Shown here in pieces: positions 43,488 through 53,295 of a stretch of 64,000 bases of DNA. The position numbers and the translations under genes are program-made. How positions within the stretch are numbered: the first letter of the stretch is position 1; each line of letters begins with the position of its first letter. The notes under the pieces were generated by a model. That model did no database searches, had not been told where the DNA came from, and was given only the letters and a program-made list of their open reading frames with translations. Source of the stretch: a bacterium (GTDB taxonomy: Bacteria > SZUA-79 > Acidulodesulfobacterales > Acidulodesulfobacteraceae); the NCBI GenBank assembly GCA_021784835.1, contig JAJYHI010000007.1:62001-126000 (forward strand). The letters run 5' to 3'.

Positions 43488-45768
43488 CACTTTAGAAATC
43501 AAAAGCCGATATTCTTCTCTTTTAGGACTGCTTTTAATATCCGCCGTATTTTTAACATTTTTGCTTTATAACGGGGTGGAGTTCATAAAGAACAAATATA
43601 AAGCCGGAGAGATATCTACAAAAACCATAATAGCAAAAAAAGATTTCAGGTATATAAATACCAAGGCGACCGATGCCGTTTTAAAAAACAAAATTAGAAA
43701 CAGCCCCGACGTTTATTTATATTATCCTGAAGTTAAAACGACGGTATCGAGAAGAATCATAAGAGCTTTTTCCCTTGCGAGGGCTTATAAGTCAAGCCAT
43801 GCGCCGAACCTTAAAAATATGGAATTGTCCGAAAGTATTTTTGCTTCAAAACTGGGCATTGATTTGGGTAAGGCCGCTCAAGACGGGTTTTACTTCCTGA
43901 ATTACAATAAAAATATCGAATCGTATGTTTTAAATATAGTTTCAAGTATTTATAAAAGAGGAGTTCTCTCTAAAACGCCTCCCGCCAATAAAAACATAGA
44001 AATAAACAATGTAATAACAAACAGGTTAAAGCTTATAGGTTATCCCCAGATATTTTTTACTTTGAAAAAAGAAAAAGGTTTTGCATATTACTACACTAGA
44101 AAGTATCTCGGTTTTTTACCGCTTTATATGCAAAACGATATATACAAGCTGGTTTACCGCGTCATAAAACCCGATATCGTATATTCAAGGTATCTTACCC
44201 TAAAAAAAATAGAAAATATAAAGAAAGAAAATAAGCCTATTTATATCCATATAAACGAGGGAATGCTTTTGGCAAGTTCAGGACAGCTTCTTACTAAATC
44301 AAAAGCTCTCGAATTAAATACGTATGAGGCCAAATTTAAACTAAAAAACAATATTCCTTCCCTCGTGGGATTATTTTTCCTTATAGTTATGCTTTTGTCC
44401 CTTTCTTACGTGTTCCCGTATAAATATATAAGAAAATTCAGGACGTCCGTGGATTTTAAAAATATCGTCTTTATTATCGCCGTTTTAGTGTCTTCCATTC
44501 TTATAATTAAAACCGGAATTATTTTTTCCAACGCGTTGTCTATGTATTTTCCGTTTATAAACAAAAACGATATTTACTATTTAATCCCGTTTGCGTTCGG
44601 ACCTATGCTGATAAGAATAATATTAAATTCAGAGGTTTCGGTAGTTTATATAGCGCTTTTTTCTATTTTAACCTCGATAATTTTTAAAAATTCTATTTTA
44701 TTTATGATATATGCCTTCGGAGGCAGTTTTATAGCTTCTTACGAAGTTTTCGACTTTTCTTCATGGAGCCGCGTCGTTAAAGCGGGGGTCGTTACGGGGT
44801 TTTTAAATAGTTTTATGGTTCTGGCTTTTGCTCTGGTCGGGCTGAACCTTATAAATATACAGAATATTTACGGCGTTATTCTGGCGTTTTTATCCGGAAT
44901 TATTTCGTCGATTATGGTTATAGGGTTGATACCCTTATTGGAAAGGATTTTCGGTTTTACCACCGATTTTAAACTTTTAGAACTTTCAGGTTCGAATCAT
45001 CCGCTATTAAGGCAGTTTTCCATCGTTGCGCCAGGAACTTACCAGCATTCGGTAATGGTAGCGGCGTTAGCGGAATCGGCGGCTTCGTCGGTCGGCGCAA
45101 ACCCCCTTCTTGCAAGAGTCGCAAGCCTTTATCACGATATAGGAAAAATCGCCAAGCCAAACTATTTTATAGAAAATATGGCAAATTCCGAGAATCCCCA
45201 CGATAAACTTGCTCCGACTATGAGCAGCCTCATTATAGCGTCTCACGTCAAAGACGGACAGGAGCTTGCAAGAAAATACAAATTGGGCGACAAGGTCGAA
45301 AGCATAATCGGCCAGCATCATGGAACGTCTATGATAGGGGCTTTTTACGAAAAAGCCTTTAAGGAGAATAAAGAAGGCAGTCTTTCCAAAGATACTTTCA
45401 GATATAACGGCAAAAAACCGCAGACTAAGGAAGCCGGCATAATTATGCTTGCGGATTCCGTCGAAGCTATATCCAGAACGATGACCAATATTTCCCCTTC
45501 GAGGCTGGAACTAATGGTCAGAAAGACGATAAACAGAATTTACAGCGACGGACAGCTTGACGAATGCGAACTTACGTTAAAAGACCTTCACTCCATAGGA
45601 GACGCTTTCGTGAAGGTTTTAAATTCGGTTTTTCACCAAAGAATTCCTTATGCCGGCAAATCTACCGAGGAAGATGATAGCGATGAAGGGAAAGAAATCT
45701 ATAATAAATATAGCGAATATCCAAAGAAAGTCGAAAATAAACCAAAAGTCAGTCCGTTATATCGTTAA
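43450..45768 (+). CDS. pgpH: 7TM HD-domain phosphohydrolase (PgpH type)
   Basis: A 772-residue membrane protein. One N-terminal helix (about 22-42), a 7TMR-HDED extracellular domain (about 60-285), seven helices (about 300-500), and a cytoplasmic HD domain with YQHSVMVAALAE and YHDIGK (HD near 562) and a later GQHHGTSM follow the PgpH order. In Listeria PgpH degrades c-di-AMP; the same function here is inferred. The phoH-pgpH-ybeY-dgkA order is conserved in many bacteria. It overlaps phoH at the 5' end and ybeY at the 3' end. Confidence 0.9.
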   Translation: MKRTKFLEFLKNNTLEIKSRYSSLLGLLLISAVFLTFLLYNGVEFIKNKYKAGEISTKTIIAKKDFRYINTKATDAVLKNKIRNSPDVYLYYPEVKTTVSRRIIRAFSLARAYKSSHAPNLKNMELSESIFASKLGIDLGKAAQDGFYFLNYNKNIESYVLNIVSSIYKRGVLSKTPPANKNIEINNVITNRLKLIGYPQIFFTLKKEKGFAYYYTRKYLGFLPLYMQNDIYKLVYRVIKPDIVYSRYLTLKKIENIKKENKPIYIHINEGMLLASSGQLLTKSKALELNTYEAKFKLKNNIPSLVGLFFLIVMLLSLSYVFPYKYIRKFRTSVDFKNIVFIIAVLVSSILIIKTGIIFSNALSMYFPFINKNDIYYLIPFAFGPMLIRIILNSEVSVVYIALFSILTSIIFKNSILFMIYAFGGSFIASYEVFDFSSWSRVVKAGVVTGFLNSFMVLAFALVGLNLINIQNIYGVILAFLSGIISSIMVIGLIPLLERIFGFTTDFKLLELSGSNHPLLRQFSIVAPGTYQHSVMVAALAESAASSVGANPLLARVASLYHDIGKIAKPNYFIENMANSENPHDKLAPTMSSLIIASHVKDGQELARKYKLGDKVESIIGQHHGTSMIGAFYEKAFKENKEGSLSKDTFRYNGKKPQTKEAGIIMLADSVEAISRTMTNISPSRLELMVRKTINRIYSDGQLDECELTLKDLHSIGDAFVKVLNSVFHQRIPYAGKSTEEDDSDEGKEIYNKYSEYPKKVENKPKVSPLYR

Positions 45769-46210
45769 GAAGTCCATAGAAAATCTTTATTGCGGCTCTT
45801 ACGAAATCGGCATTGTTTTTTGCTCTCCCGCGTATATAAAAAAATTAAATAAGGCTTACAGAAATAAAGATAATCCGACCGACGTCCTGTCTTTTGAACT
45901 TAAAGAATGGACGGGAGATATTTTTCATATAGGGGAAATTTATATAGCCCCGTCCGTCGCCGGCGATAACTTTTTTAGATACGAACATTTTTGGGAGAAG
46001 GACGAATGGGTCCTTCCCCAAAGCGAAAATAAGGCCAGAACTTATATAAACGGATTAAACAAAGAACTCTCGCTTTTAATAATACACGGTATTCTGCATC
46101 TTTTCGGATACATGCATGACGAAGAGCATAAAATTGGCATAGAAGACGCCGGCTACGACATAGATATGAAACGCATGCAGAATTTTATGTATAAAGAGTT
46201 ATTAAGATAA
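45683..46210 (+). CDS. ybeY: Endoribonuclease / rRNA maturation factor
   Basis: A single-zinc metalloprotein for 16S rRNA maturation and ribosome quality control. The signature HGILHLFGYMHDEEH (about residues 137-151) gives the three His ligands, and NPTDVLSFEL is the second conserved block. The frame opens at 45650, but ATG 45683 is preferred because GAGGAAG (45667-45673) lies 9 bases upstream. A lysine-rich insert, FWEKDEWVLPQSENKA, is longer than usual. The 5' end overlaps the pgpH gene by 86 bases. Confidence 0.93.
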   Translation: MKGKKSIINIANIQRKSKINQKSVRYIVKKSIENLYCGSYEIGIVFCSPAYIKKLNKAYRNKDNPTDVLSFELKEWTGDIFHIGEIYIAPSVAGDNFFRYEHFWEKDEWVLPQSENKARTYINGLNKELSLLIIHGILHLFGYMHDEEHKIGIEDAGYDIDMKRMQNFMYKELLR

Positions 46211-46216
46211 TGCATT

Positions 46217-46924
46217 ATGAAACAAAGCCGCCAGAGCTTTTTGGAATCTTTTAACGCAGCTATCGAAGGCGTAATATTGGCAACAAAGACGGAAAAAAAC
46301 ATGAAAATCCACTTTGTTGCGGCCATTTGCGCAATCTTGCTCGCCCTTTTTTTAAGGATGCCCAAAATAGACGTTCTTCTCATAATCGTTTCGGTATTTT
46401 CGGTCTTGTTTGCGGAGATTTTTAATACCTCGATAGAATATTTAGCGGATTTCGTATCTAAAGAATATTCCCCAAAAATTGCGGCAATAAAAAATTTAGC
46501 CGCAGGGGCGGTTCTTTTATCTTCTTTCGGTTCTTTTGCGGTAGGATATATAATATTTTCAAAATATCTTTATTATATGATATACTATTTCTTGCTTATG
46601 ATAAAAACCGCAGGTTCCGATATCGCAATAATAGTCGTTTCTGTCGTTTTCGTCTTCGTGATAATTATAAAGGCCGCATTTAATAAAGGAACCCCGTTAA
46701 GGGGCGGGTTCCCCAGCGGGCATGCCGCAGTCGCTTTTTCTATATGGCTTATGGTTTCCCTGCTGACCTTAAATCCCGTGGCCTCGCTTCTTACCTTTAT
46801 TCTGGCGTTTCTGGTCGCGTTGTCCAGAATAAACAGCGGTATTCATACAAGCTCTGAGGTCTTTGCCGGCGGCCTCGCGGGCATTCTGATAACGGCTTTA
46901 ATATTTAAACTGTTTTATTTTTAA
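46217..46924 (+). CDS. Fusion of DgkA-type lipid kinase and PAP2 phosphatase
   Basis: A 235-residue membrane protein with two enzyme domains. Residues about 1-112 are a prokaryotic diacylglycerol/undecaprenol kinase: SFNAAIEGVILATKTEKNMKIH and the catalytic-region EIFNTSIEYLADFV. Residues about 130-235 are a PAP2 acid-phosphatase domain with GGFPSGHAAVAFS and SRINSGIHTSSEVFAGG. PAP2 motif 3 normally reads SR-x5-H-x3-D; here the last acid is Glu. The fusion couples a lipid kinase to a lipid phosphatase, plausibly for undecaprenyl phosphate or diacylglycerol recycling. It follows ybeY, where dgkA alone is usual. Confidence 0.87.
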   Translation: MKQSRQSFLESFNAAIEGVILATKTEKNMKIHFVAAICAILLALFLRMPKIDVLLIIVSVFSVLFAEIFNTSIEYLADFVSKEYSPKIAAIKNLAAGAVLLSSFGSFAVGYIIFSKYLYYMIYYFLLMIKTAGSDIAIIVVSVVFVFVIIIKAAFNKGTPLRGGFPSGHAAVAFSIWLMVSLLTLNPVASLLTFILAFLVALSRINSGIHTSSEVFAGGLAGILITALIFKLFYF

Positions 46925-46947
46925 TTTCAAGATATAAAGGGAAATTT

Positions 46948-47775
46948 ATGCAGGATGAAAAAATTTTGGAACTTAAAGAATTAGTATCTATAGTTAAAAA
47001 ATTGCGCTCTAAAGAAGGATGCCCGTGGGACGGGAAGCAGACGGAAGAAACGCTCAAGCCTTATGTGATAGAAGAAGCTTACGAGGTGGTCGATGCGATA
47101 AGTTCCGGCAATAAATCCGAAATAATGGAAGAACTTGGGGATTTGCTGCTTCAGGTCGTTTTTTTATCCGATATTTATGAAGAAAAAAATGAGTTTGCTT
47201 TAAGCGACGTCATTAAAACCGTTAACGAAAAATTAATAAGGAGGCATCCGCACGTTTTCGATAAAAGTTTTTCTTTAAAAGAAGGGGAGTGTTTCGAGGA
47301 CGCAATTCTTAAAAATTGGGAAAGAATCAAAGGGGAAGAAAAAAAAGAAAAACTTAAAAACGATTCCGGCACAGCCGAGAAGCCTTCCGTTTACGTATCG
47401 GGAAGCATGCCGGCGCTTCACAGGGCGTATATGGTACAAGAAAAGGCTAAAAGACAGGGTTTTGATTTTAAAAATACAGGCGGCGCCATAGCTAAAATCG
47501 ACGAGGAAATTTACGAACTTAAATCCGAACTTGAAAAAAAATCGCCCGAAAAATTAAATGAAGATAAAATCAAAGAAGAATACGGCGATATTTTGTTTTC
47601 GCTGGTTAATCTCGGGAGGTTTTTAAATATACATCCCTGCGGTGCGCTAAACGAATCCTCCGATAAATTCATTAAAAGGTTCGGCTATATGGAAAGAAAC
47701 GCCTCTTCTCCAATTTCGGAAGCAGGCGAAGGCAGCCTCGACGCTTTATGGGAAGAATCGAAAAAAGTTTTATAA
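46948..47775 (+). CDS. mazG: Nucleoside triphosphate pyrophosphohydrolase
   Basis: A two-domain all-alpha NTP pyrophosphatase of 275 residues. Domain 1 begins with CPWDGKQTEETLKPYVIEEA and has the metal motif E-x-x-E...E-x-x-D in EEAYEVVDAI and EELGDLLLQVVF; HPHVFDK follows. Domain 2 repeats the pattern with KIDEEIYELKSEL and EEYGDILFSLVNLGRF. It removes aberrant or excess NTPs. The lnt frame overlaps its 3' end if the first ATG is used. Confidence 0.95.
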   Translation: MQDEKILELKELVSIVKKLRSKEGCPWDGKQTEETLKPYVIEEAYEVVDAISSGNKSEIMEELGDLLLQVVFLSDIYEEKNEFALSDVIKTVNEKLIRRHPHVFDKSFSLKEGECFEDAILKNWERIKGEEKKEKLKNDSGTAEKPSVYVSGSMPALHRAYMVQEKAKRQGFDFKNTGGAIAKIDEEIYELKSELEKKSPEKLNEDKIKEEYGDILFSLVNLGRFLNIHPCGALNESSDKFIKRFGYMERNASSPISEAGEGSLDALWEESKKVL

Positions 47776-47780
47776 TTAAG

Positions 47781-49340
47781 ATGCCGAAAATCTCCGAAGA
47801 AAAATTGGTCAATATCGCCTTGGCAATTTTAACGGGCATATTATACGCCTTTTTGTTTCCGGATTTCAATCTCGAATTTCTTGCATGGTTTTTTTTGCTC
47901 CCTCTTTTGTATTCGGTAAACAGAGCCAAAAATTTCAAAGAGTCCTTTTTATACGGTTTTATATCCGGCGTTACCGCGTACGTCGTCATTTTATACTGGA
48001 TAGCCTATACGGTTCGCGTTTACGGCAACCTTTCCTATTACGAGGCCGTTTTCGCCCTTTTACTGCTTTCTTCTTATTTAGCCGTTTATATCGGTCTTTT
48101 TGCCGGTTTCGTCAAAATTCTGCTTAATAATTATAAAAAGTCGGGCATAATTTTAATTCCATCCTGCTGGGTCTTTTTTGAATTTTTAAAATCCAACCTT
48201 TTAACGGGATTTCCTTGGGAAAATTTGGGTTTTTCCCAATTCTTAAATATTCCTTTTATACAGATTTCCGGCGTAATCGGAGTTCTTGGGCTATCTTTCG
48301 TCATAGTCCTCATAAATTACGCCTTATTCAGCTTTATTTTTTTAAAAAATCAAATTTCAAGAAAGCAGGCGTTATCCGAACTATTTTTAGTTTTATCCGT
48401 TTTTATTGCGGTAGCATTATACGGCTACTATAATATTTATTCCTTAAATACTTCGCTTAAAGGGAAAAAGCCTATAAGAATCGCATTGATTCAGGGTAAT
48501 ATCGGCATGTTCCAGAAATGGAGAATCACCAAAAGAAGAACTACGCGCATATATTTAAATTTATCGGAAAAAGCATTAAAATATAAGCCTCAAATCGTTA
48601 TATGGCCCGAAACCGCTCTTCCCTATCCCGTTTTTGCATATCCTTATTACGAGAAAAAGGTCGAGGATTTCGCTGTAAGAAATAAAATAGGCCTGATTTT
48701 CGGATGCATAGGATTAAGGTTTTTTAACGGGAAATATCGTTATTATAACAGGGACTATATGTTCAATCCCGACGGCAAATATTCTTATTACGACAAGCAT
48801 CATCTTGTTCCGTTCGGCGAGTATATACCTTTGCGCCGCCAATTCCCCTTTTTGGCCCATATTTTAAGGGGAGCAGGAATAGGCGGTTTCACTGCCGGCA
48901 AAAAGTTTAGGATTTTAAAGGAAAAAAATATAAGGATAGGTTCTATGATATGTTATGAAGCATATTTCGACTCGCTGGTAAGAAAATTTTCAAAATACGG
49001 AGAAAACCTATTGATTAGCATTACCGACGACGCATGGTACGGAAGAACCTCCGCGCCGGAACAGGATATGGCCATGACAGTTTTTTCCGCCGTAGAAAAC
49101 GGCAGGTATATAGCAAGAGCCGGAAATTCCGGCATAAGCGGCATAATATCCCCGGAAGGGAAAATTTTAGCGGAAACCGCAATTTTTAAAAGGACATATA
49201 TCATAGGTTACGTAAAATTAATTAATAAAAAGACATTTTTTGCATTATATGGTAATATATTTACTTATATAATTAACGCCGTTTTCATATTATCGCTGGT
49301 ATATTTATTAACGCGCAGGTTATTTTCGAAAAATATTTGA
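47781..49340 (+). CDS. lnt: Apolipoprotein N-acyltransferase
   Basis: Adds the third acyl chain to lipoproteins in the inner membrane. Six or more N-terminal helices are followed by a nitrilase-like domain with the Glu (IWPETALPYP), Lys (YDKHHLVPFGEYIP) and Cys (SMICYEAYFDSL) triad in order. The length of about 519-530 residues is normal. ATG 47781 avoids overlap with mazG; ATG 47748 is an alternative, and neither has a clear ribosome site. Fits the lipoprotein-sorting genes lolC/E and lolD that follow. Confidence 0.93.
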   Translation: MPKISEEKLVNIALAILTGILYAFLFPDFNLEFLAWFFLLPLLYSVNRAKNFKESFLYGFISGVTAYVVILYWIAYTVRVYGNLSYYEAVFALLLLSSYLAVYIGLFAGFVKILLNNYKKSGIILIPSCWVFFEFLKSNLLTGFPWENLGFSQFLNIPFIQISGVIGVLGLSFVIVLINYALFSFIFLKNQISRKQALSELFLVLSVFIAVALYGYYNIYSLNTSLKGKKPIRIALIQGNIGMFQKWRITKRRTTRIYLNLSEKALKYKPQIVIWPETALPYPVFAYPYYEKKVEDFAVRNKIGLIFGCIGLRFFNGKYRYYNRDYMFNPDGKYSYYDKHHLVPFGEYIPLRRQFPFLAHILRGAGIGGFTAGKKFRILKEKNIRIGSMICYEAYFDSLVRKFSKYGENLLISITDDAWYGRTSAPEQDMAMTVFSAVENGRYIARAGNSGISGIISPEGKILAETAIFKRTYIIGYVKLINKKTFFALYGNIFTYIINAVFILSLVYLLTRRLFSKNI

Positions 49341-49361
49341 CGGAATAAAGGGGGTTTTCAG

Positions 49362-50505
49362 ATGCCTGATTCGCCGGCCGATGCCGTTTTGAACATCAGT
49401 CTTTTAGACAGAAGCATAAAGGGACTGAATGATAAATTAGAAAAAATACGGAGGATGCTTTGAAGTCTCCAAATTAGAAAACAGGCTGAAAGAAATAGAC
49501 GAAATTTCCAAGGAAGAAGATTTTTATAAAAATATTTCTTATTCTAAGGAGATATTAATAGAAAAGTCAGGGATATCCAACAGGTTAAAGCCTTTTTACA
49601 ACATATACGAAGAATTTAAAAATATTAAAGATTTATACGATATTTCTTTGGCGGAAAACGACGGAAAAATGCTGTCCGACATTTCGGATAACGTCAAATC
49701 GTTGGAAAAGGACGTTTTAGGCTTGGAAATGGGACTTACGCTTTCCGGTAAAGACGATAAGCTCAATTCAATCGTCGAAATTCACGCAGGGTCCGGCGGA
49801 ACAGAGTCTATGGATTTCGCCGGCATGCTTCTAAGAATGTATTTAAGATGGGCGGAACGAAAAAAATTTAAAACTACAATAATGGATTATAACGCAGGCG
49901 AAGAAGCCGGCGTTAAAAGCGTTACTTTCGTAGTGCAGGGAAAATTTGCTTACGGTTATCTCAAAGCCGAAAGCGGGGTGCACAGGCTTGTAAGGATTTC
50001 GCCTTTCGATGCCAACAAAAGAAGGCATACGTCTTTCGCTTCGGTTTTTGTTTATCCGGAAATCGACGATTCCATCGATGTCGTTATAGACGAAAAAGAT
50101 TTAAAGATAGATACGTACAGGTCTAGCGGGGCGGGCGGACAGCATGTCAACACCACGGATTCGGCGGTAAGAATCACCCATATCCCTACAAACATTGTGG
50201 TCGCCTGCCAAAATGAAAGGTCTCAGCATAAAAATAAGGATTCCGCCTATAAACTTTTAAGAGCCAGGCTTTACGATTATTATAAAAAGAAAAAAGAAGA
50301 AGAAGAAGACAAGGTAAATAAAACTAAAAAAGAAATATCGTGGGGTTCTCAAATAAGGTCCTATACGCTAAATCCCAACCGCGTCATAAAGGACCATAGA
50401 ACGGGAGTAACCGTTTACGACGATAAGAGCGTTTTCGACGGGGACATAGACGAGTTTATAGGCGCATATCTGCTCGGAGCCGGCGCTAAAGGGCAAAGAG
50501 AATAG
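49362..50505 (+). CDS. prfB: Peptide chain release factor 2, programmed +1 frameshift
   Basis: RF2 releases chains at UGA and UAA. The first frame starts at ATG 49362 (ribosome site AAGGGGG) and reads 33 codons to an in-frame TGA at 49461-49463. Skipping one base moves into the second frame, which runs to 50505. The site is CGG AGG ATG CTT TGA A: a Shine-Dalgarno-like GGAGG, one codon, then the slippery CTT and stop TGA, as in the prfB autoregulation site of most bacteria. The second frame carries the SPF stop-recognition tripeptide (RISPFD) and GAGGQHVN. A gene call beginning at ATG 49648 would miss about 95 residues. Confidence 0.95.
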
Positions 50506-50572
50506 CAAAATACGGCAAAATGTAAAGAGCGGCATCCGTTTTAAACCGGGCGCCGGCTCACGGGAGGATGTT

Positions 50573-52063
50573 TTGGAACAGGAATTAAACATTATAGAAA
50601 AAAACCGTTTGGATAAATTAAAGAAATTAAAAGAAAACGGCATCGAACCTTTTTCCAACGGTTTTAAAAAAAAGGAAAATATAAAAGATATTTTATCCAA
50701 ATACGGAAATAACGATAAAGAATTTTTTGAAAACAATATAATCCCGGCCGAAACGGCGGGCAGGATAATCATCGTAAGGAGTTTCGGAAAAGCGTCTTTT
50801 TTCAGGCTGAGGGACGGGTCGGGAGAAATTCAGTGCTATATACAGAAAAGCGAGGTTTCGGCGGAAGATTTCGAACTCTTTAACGAATATATCGATGCCG
50901 GCGATATCTGCGCGGTAAGCGGGCATCTTTTCAGGACAAAAACGAACGAACTGACCATAAAAACAGAACATATATCAATTCTTACCAAATCTGTTCTGCC
51001 TCTGCCGGAAAAGTGGCACGGGCTTAAAGATATAGAAGCCAGATTCAGAAAAAGATACGTAGATTTAATCGCGAACGGAGAAGTAAGGGAAATTTTCAGA
51101 AAAAGAGCCGAAGCCGTTAATTTTATCAGGTCTTTTCTGGATTCCTACGGTTTCTTAGAAGTAGAAACCCCGATTATGCAGTCTAATCCCGGAGGCGCGA
51201 CTGCAAGGCCGTTCAAAACGCATCATAACGCCCTGAATTTAGAACTTTATATGCGGATAGCGCCGGAACTATATTTAAAAAGGCTGGTCGTCGGCGGATT
51301 CGACAGAGTTTACGAAATTGGAAGAAATTTCAGAAACGAAGGCATATCGCTAAAACATAATCCCGAATTTACCATGCTTGAGTTTTACTCGGCATATTCC
51401 ACTTACGAAGATTTAATGGTTTTTGTTGAAACAATGCTGTCGGAATTGACAAACCGCATCCGCGGTTCGTTTGAAATAGACTACGGCAGCGAAAGGCTTA
51501 ATTTTAAACCTCCCTTTAAAAGAATAAAGCTAATCGACAGCCTTTACGCCGTAGCCGGATTTAAACCCGAAGAGATAGACTCTCCCTCTAAGGTTTATAC
51601 CATTCTCAGAAGGAGAAATACTTCCGGTGTTAGCGAAACAGACAGCCTCGGCGAATTGTTGACCATTTTATTCGACGAAACCGTAGAGCCAAAACTTATT
51701 GACCCCACTTTTATAACGGAATACCCGATAGAAAGTTCGCCTTTGGCCAGAAGAAACGATAAGGACGGGTCCGTCGCCGACAGGTTCGAGCTGTTCATAG
51801 CGGGCAGGGAAATAGGCAACGCGTTTTCAGAACTTAACGACCCTTTCGACCAGGAAGAAAGGTTTAAACTACAGATAGACTCAAAAATTAAAGAAGGGCT
51901 TCCGGCGGATATGGACGAAGATTACGTCGAGGCGCTTAAATACGGCCTTCCGCCTACCGCGGGATGCGGCATTGGCATAGACAGAATCGTCATGCTTCTT
52001 ACAAATTCACATTCCATCAGAGACGTCGTATTGTTTCCGCTCCTTAAACCTTTAAACAGATGA
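50573..52063 (+). CDS. lysS: Lysyl-tRNA synthetase (class II)
   Basis: A 496-residue class IIb synthetase. An N-terminal OB-fold anticodon domain (about 55-160) precedes the catalytic core with FLEVETPIMQ (motif 1), FRNEGISLKHNPEFTMLEFY (motif 2) and GCGIGIDRIVMLLTNSHSIR (motif 3). TTG 50573 is chosen because GGGAGG ends 5 bases before it. The prfB-lysS order is widespread. Confidence 0.96.
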   Translation: MEQELNIIEKNRLDKLKKLKENGIEPFSNGFKKKENIKDILSKYGNNDKEFFENNIIPAETAGRIIIVRSFGKASFFRLRDGSGEIQCYIQKSEVSAEDFELFNEYIDAGDICAVSGHLFRTKTNELTIKTEHISILTKSVLPLPEKWHGLKDIEARFRKRYVDLIANGEVREIFRKRAEAVNFIRSFLDSYGFLEVETPIMQSNPGGATARPFKTHHNALNLELYMRIAPELYLKRLVVGGFDRVYEIGRNFRNEGISLKHNPEFTMLEFYSAYSTYEDLMVFVETMLSELTNRIRGSFEIDYGSERLNFKPPFKRIKLIDSLYAVAGFKPEEIDSPSKVYTILRRRNTSGVSETDSLGELLTILFDETVEPKLIDPTFITEYPIESSPLARRNDKDGSVADRFELFIAGREIGNAFSELNDPFDQEERFKLQIDSKIKEGLPADMDEDYVEALKYGLPPTAGCGIGIDRIVMLLTNSHSIRDVVLFPLLKPLNR

Positions 52064-53295
52064 ATTTTCATACGAATATAGCCTTACATTATTTAAAGCC
52101 TAAAAATAATTCGTTTATATCTTTATTGAGTTTTATATCCGTTATGGGTATAATGATAGGCGTAATGGCGCTGATAGTCGTTATCTCGGTAATGAACGGA
52201 TTCAGCCATGCACTGGAAAAAAGAGTAATTGGGATAGAATCTCAGATTATAGTATTAAATTATAACGGTTTCATAAACAACTATAAAAAGACTGTCGGCA
52301 AGATATCTTCCGTTAAAGGCGTAAAGAGCGTTTCGCCGTTTATTTATACCGATATAATGATATCTTCGGCTTCTACTTCTACCGGAAGCGTCCTAAGGGG
52401 AATAGACGTTAAAACCGAAGAAAAGGTTACAAATCTTAAAAAATATCTTGTCGAGGGAAATTTATCAGGATTAGACAATAAAAGCAAAAATGAGATAGTT
52501 ATCGGCAAAGTTCTTGCCCAAAACCTCGGCGTTTCCATAGGGGGCAGAGTAAAAATAATTTCTCCGGAAGGACAGGTTACCCCGTTCGGGGTTATTCCCA
52601 AAACGGAAAATTTTACCGTTTGCGGCATTATAAACAGCGGAATGTATAATTACGACTCTACGTTTTCTTTTATTTCGGTTAAAAACGCGCAGGAGTTTAT
52701 CGGATTAGGCGCAAATACCGTTACCGGATTGGAGGTCAAGCTTAACAAATTAAGTTTTGCCGGCGCGTTTGCAAAAAAAATAGAAAATATACTTAATAAA
52801 AATAAAACATCTTCTTCTTTTTATGCTTTAAGCTGGGAAGAGCTTAATAAAAATTTATTTTCCGCAATAAAATTAGAAAAACTTACTATGTTCGTTATCC
52901 TGTTCCTAATCGTGCTGGTCGCGGCGTTTAATATTATTTCGACTCTCATAATGGTCGTTATGGAAAAAAGAAAAGATATAGCCATATTAAAATCCATAGG
53001 CGCAAGTTCTAAGGATATAATGTTTATCTTTATGGCGCAGGGCGTAATAATAGGCGTAATAGGGACCTCGCTGGGCCTTTTGTCGGGATTTTTAATCGGT
53101 TATTTAGAAAAAACATATCATATAATAAGCCTTCCGCCGTCGGTTTATTATATAACGACCCTCCCCGTAAGAATGACGCTTGCCGAATTCATAATTATAG
53201 GTTCGTGCGCTCTTTTTTTAAGTTTTGCCGCTACGCTTTATCCGTCTTATAAAGCCGGTAAAATAGACCCCGCGGAAGGCGTAAGGCATGAATAA
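52060..53295 (+). CDS. lolC: Lipoprotein-releasing ABC transporter permease (LolC/LolE family)
   Basis: A 411-residue inner-membrane permease that lifts mature lipoproteins to LolA. It has one helix near the N terminus (VMGIMIGVMALIVVISVMNG, about 25-47), a large periplasmic domain (about 55-265), and three C-terminal helices; KRKDIAILKSIGAS is the coupling loop that meets LolD. Only one LolC/E-type permease is present, so the complex is probably a homodimer (LolF-like). It overlaps lysS by four bases and lolD by eight. Confidence 0.92.
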   Translation: MNFHTNIALHYLKPKNNSFISLLSFISVMGIMIGVMALIVVISVMNGFSHALEKRVIGIESQIIVLNYNGFINNYKKTVGKISSVKGVKSVSPFIYTDIMISSASTSTGSVLRGIDVKTEEKVTNLKKYLVEGNLSGLDNKSKNEIVIGKVLAQNLGVSIGGRVKIISPEGQVTPFGVIPKTENFTVCGIINSGMYNYDSTFSFISVKNAQEFIGLGANTVTGLEVKLNKLSFAGAFAKKIENILNKNKTSSSFYALSWEELNKNLFSAIKLEKLTMFVILFLIVLVAAFNIISTLIMVVMEKRKDIAILKSIGASSKDIMFIFMAQGVIIGVIGTSLGLLSGFLIGYLEKTYHIISLPPSVYYITTLPVRMTLAEFIIIGSCALFLSFAATLYPSYKAGKIDPAEGVRHE

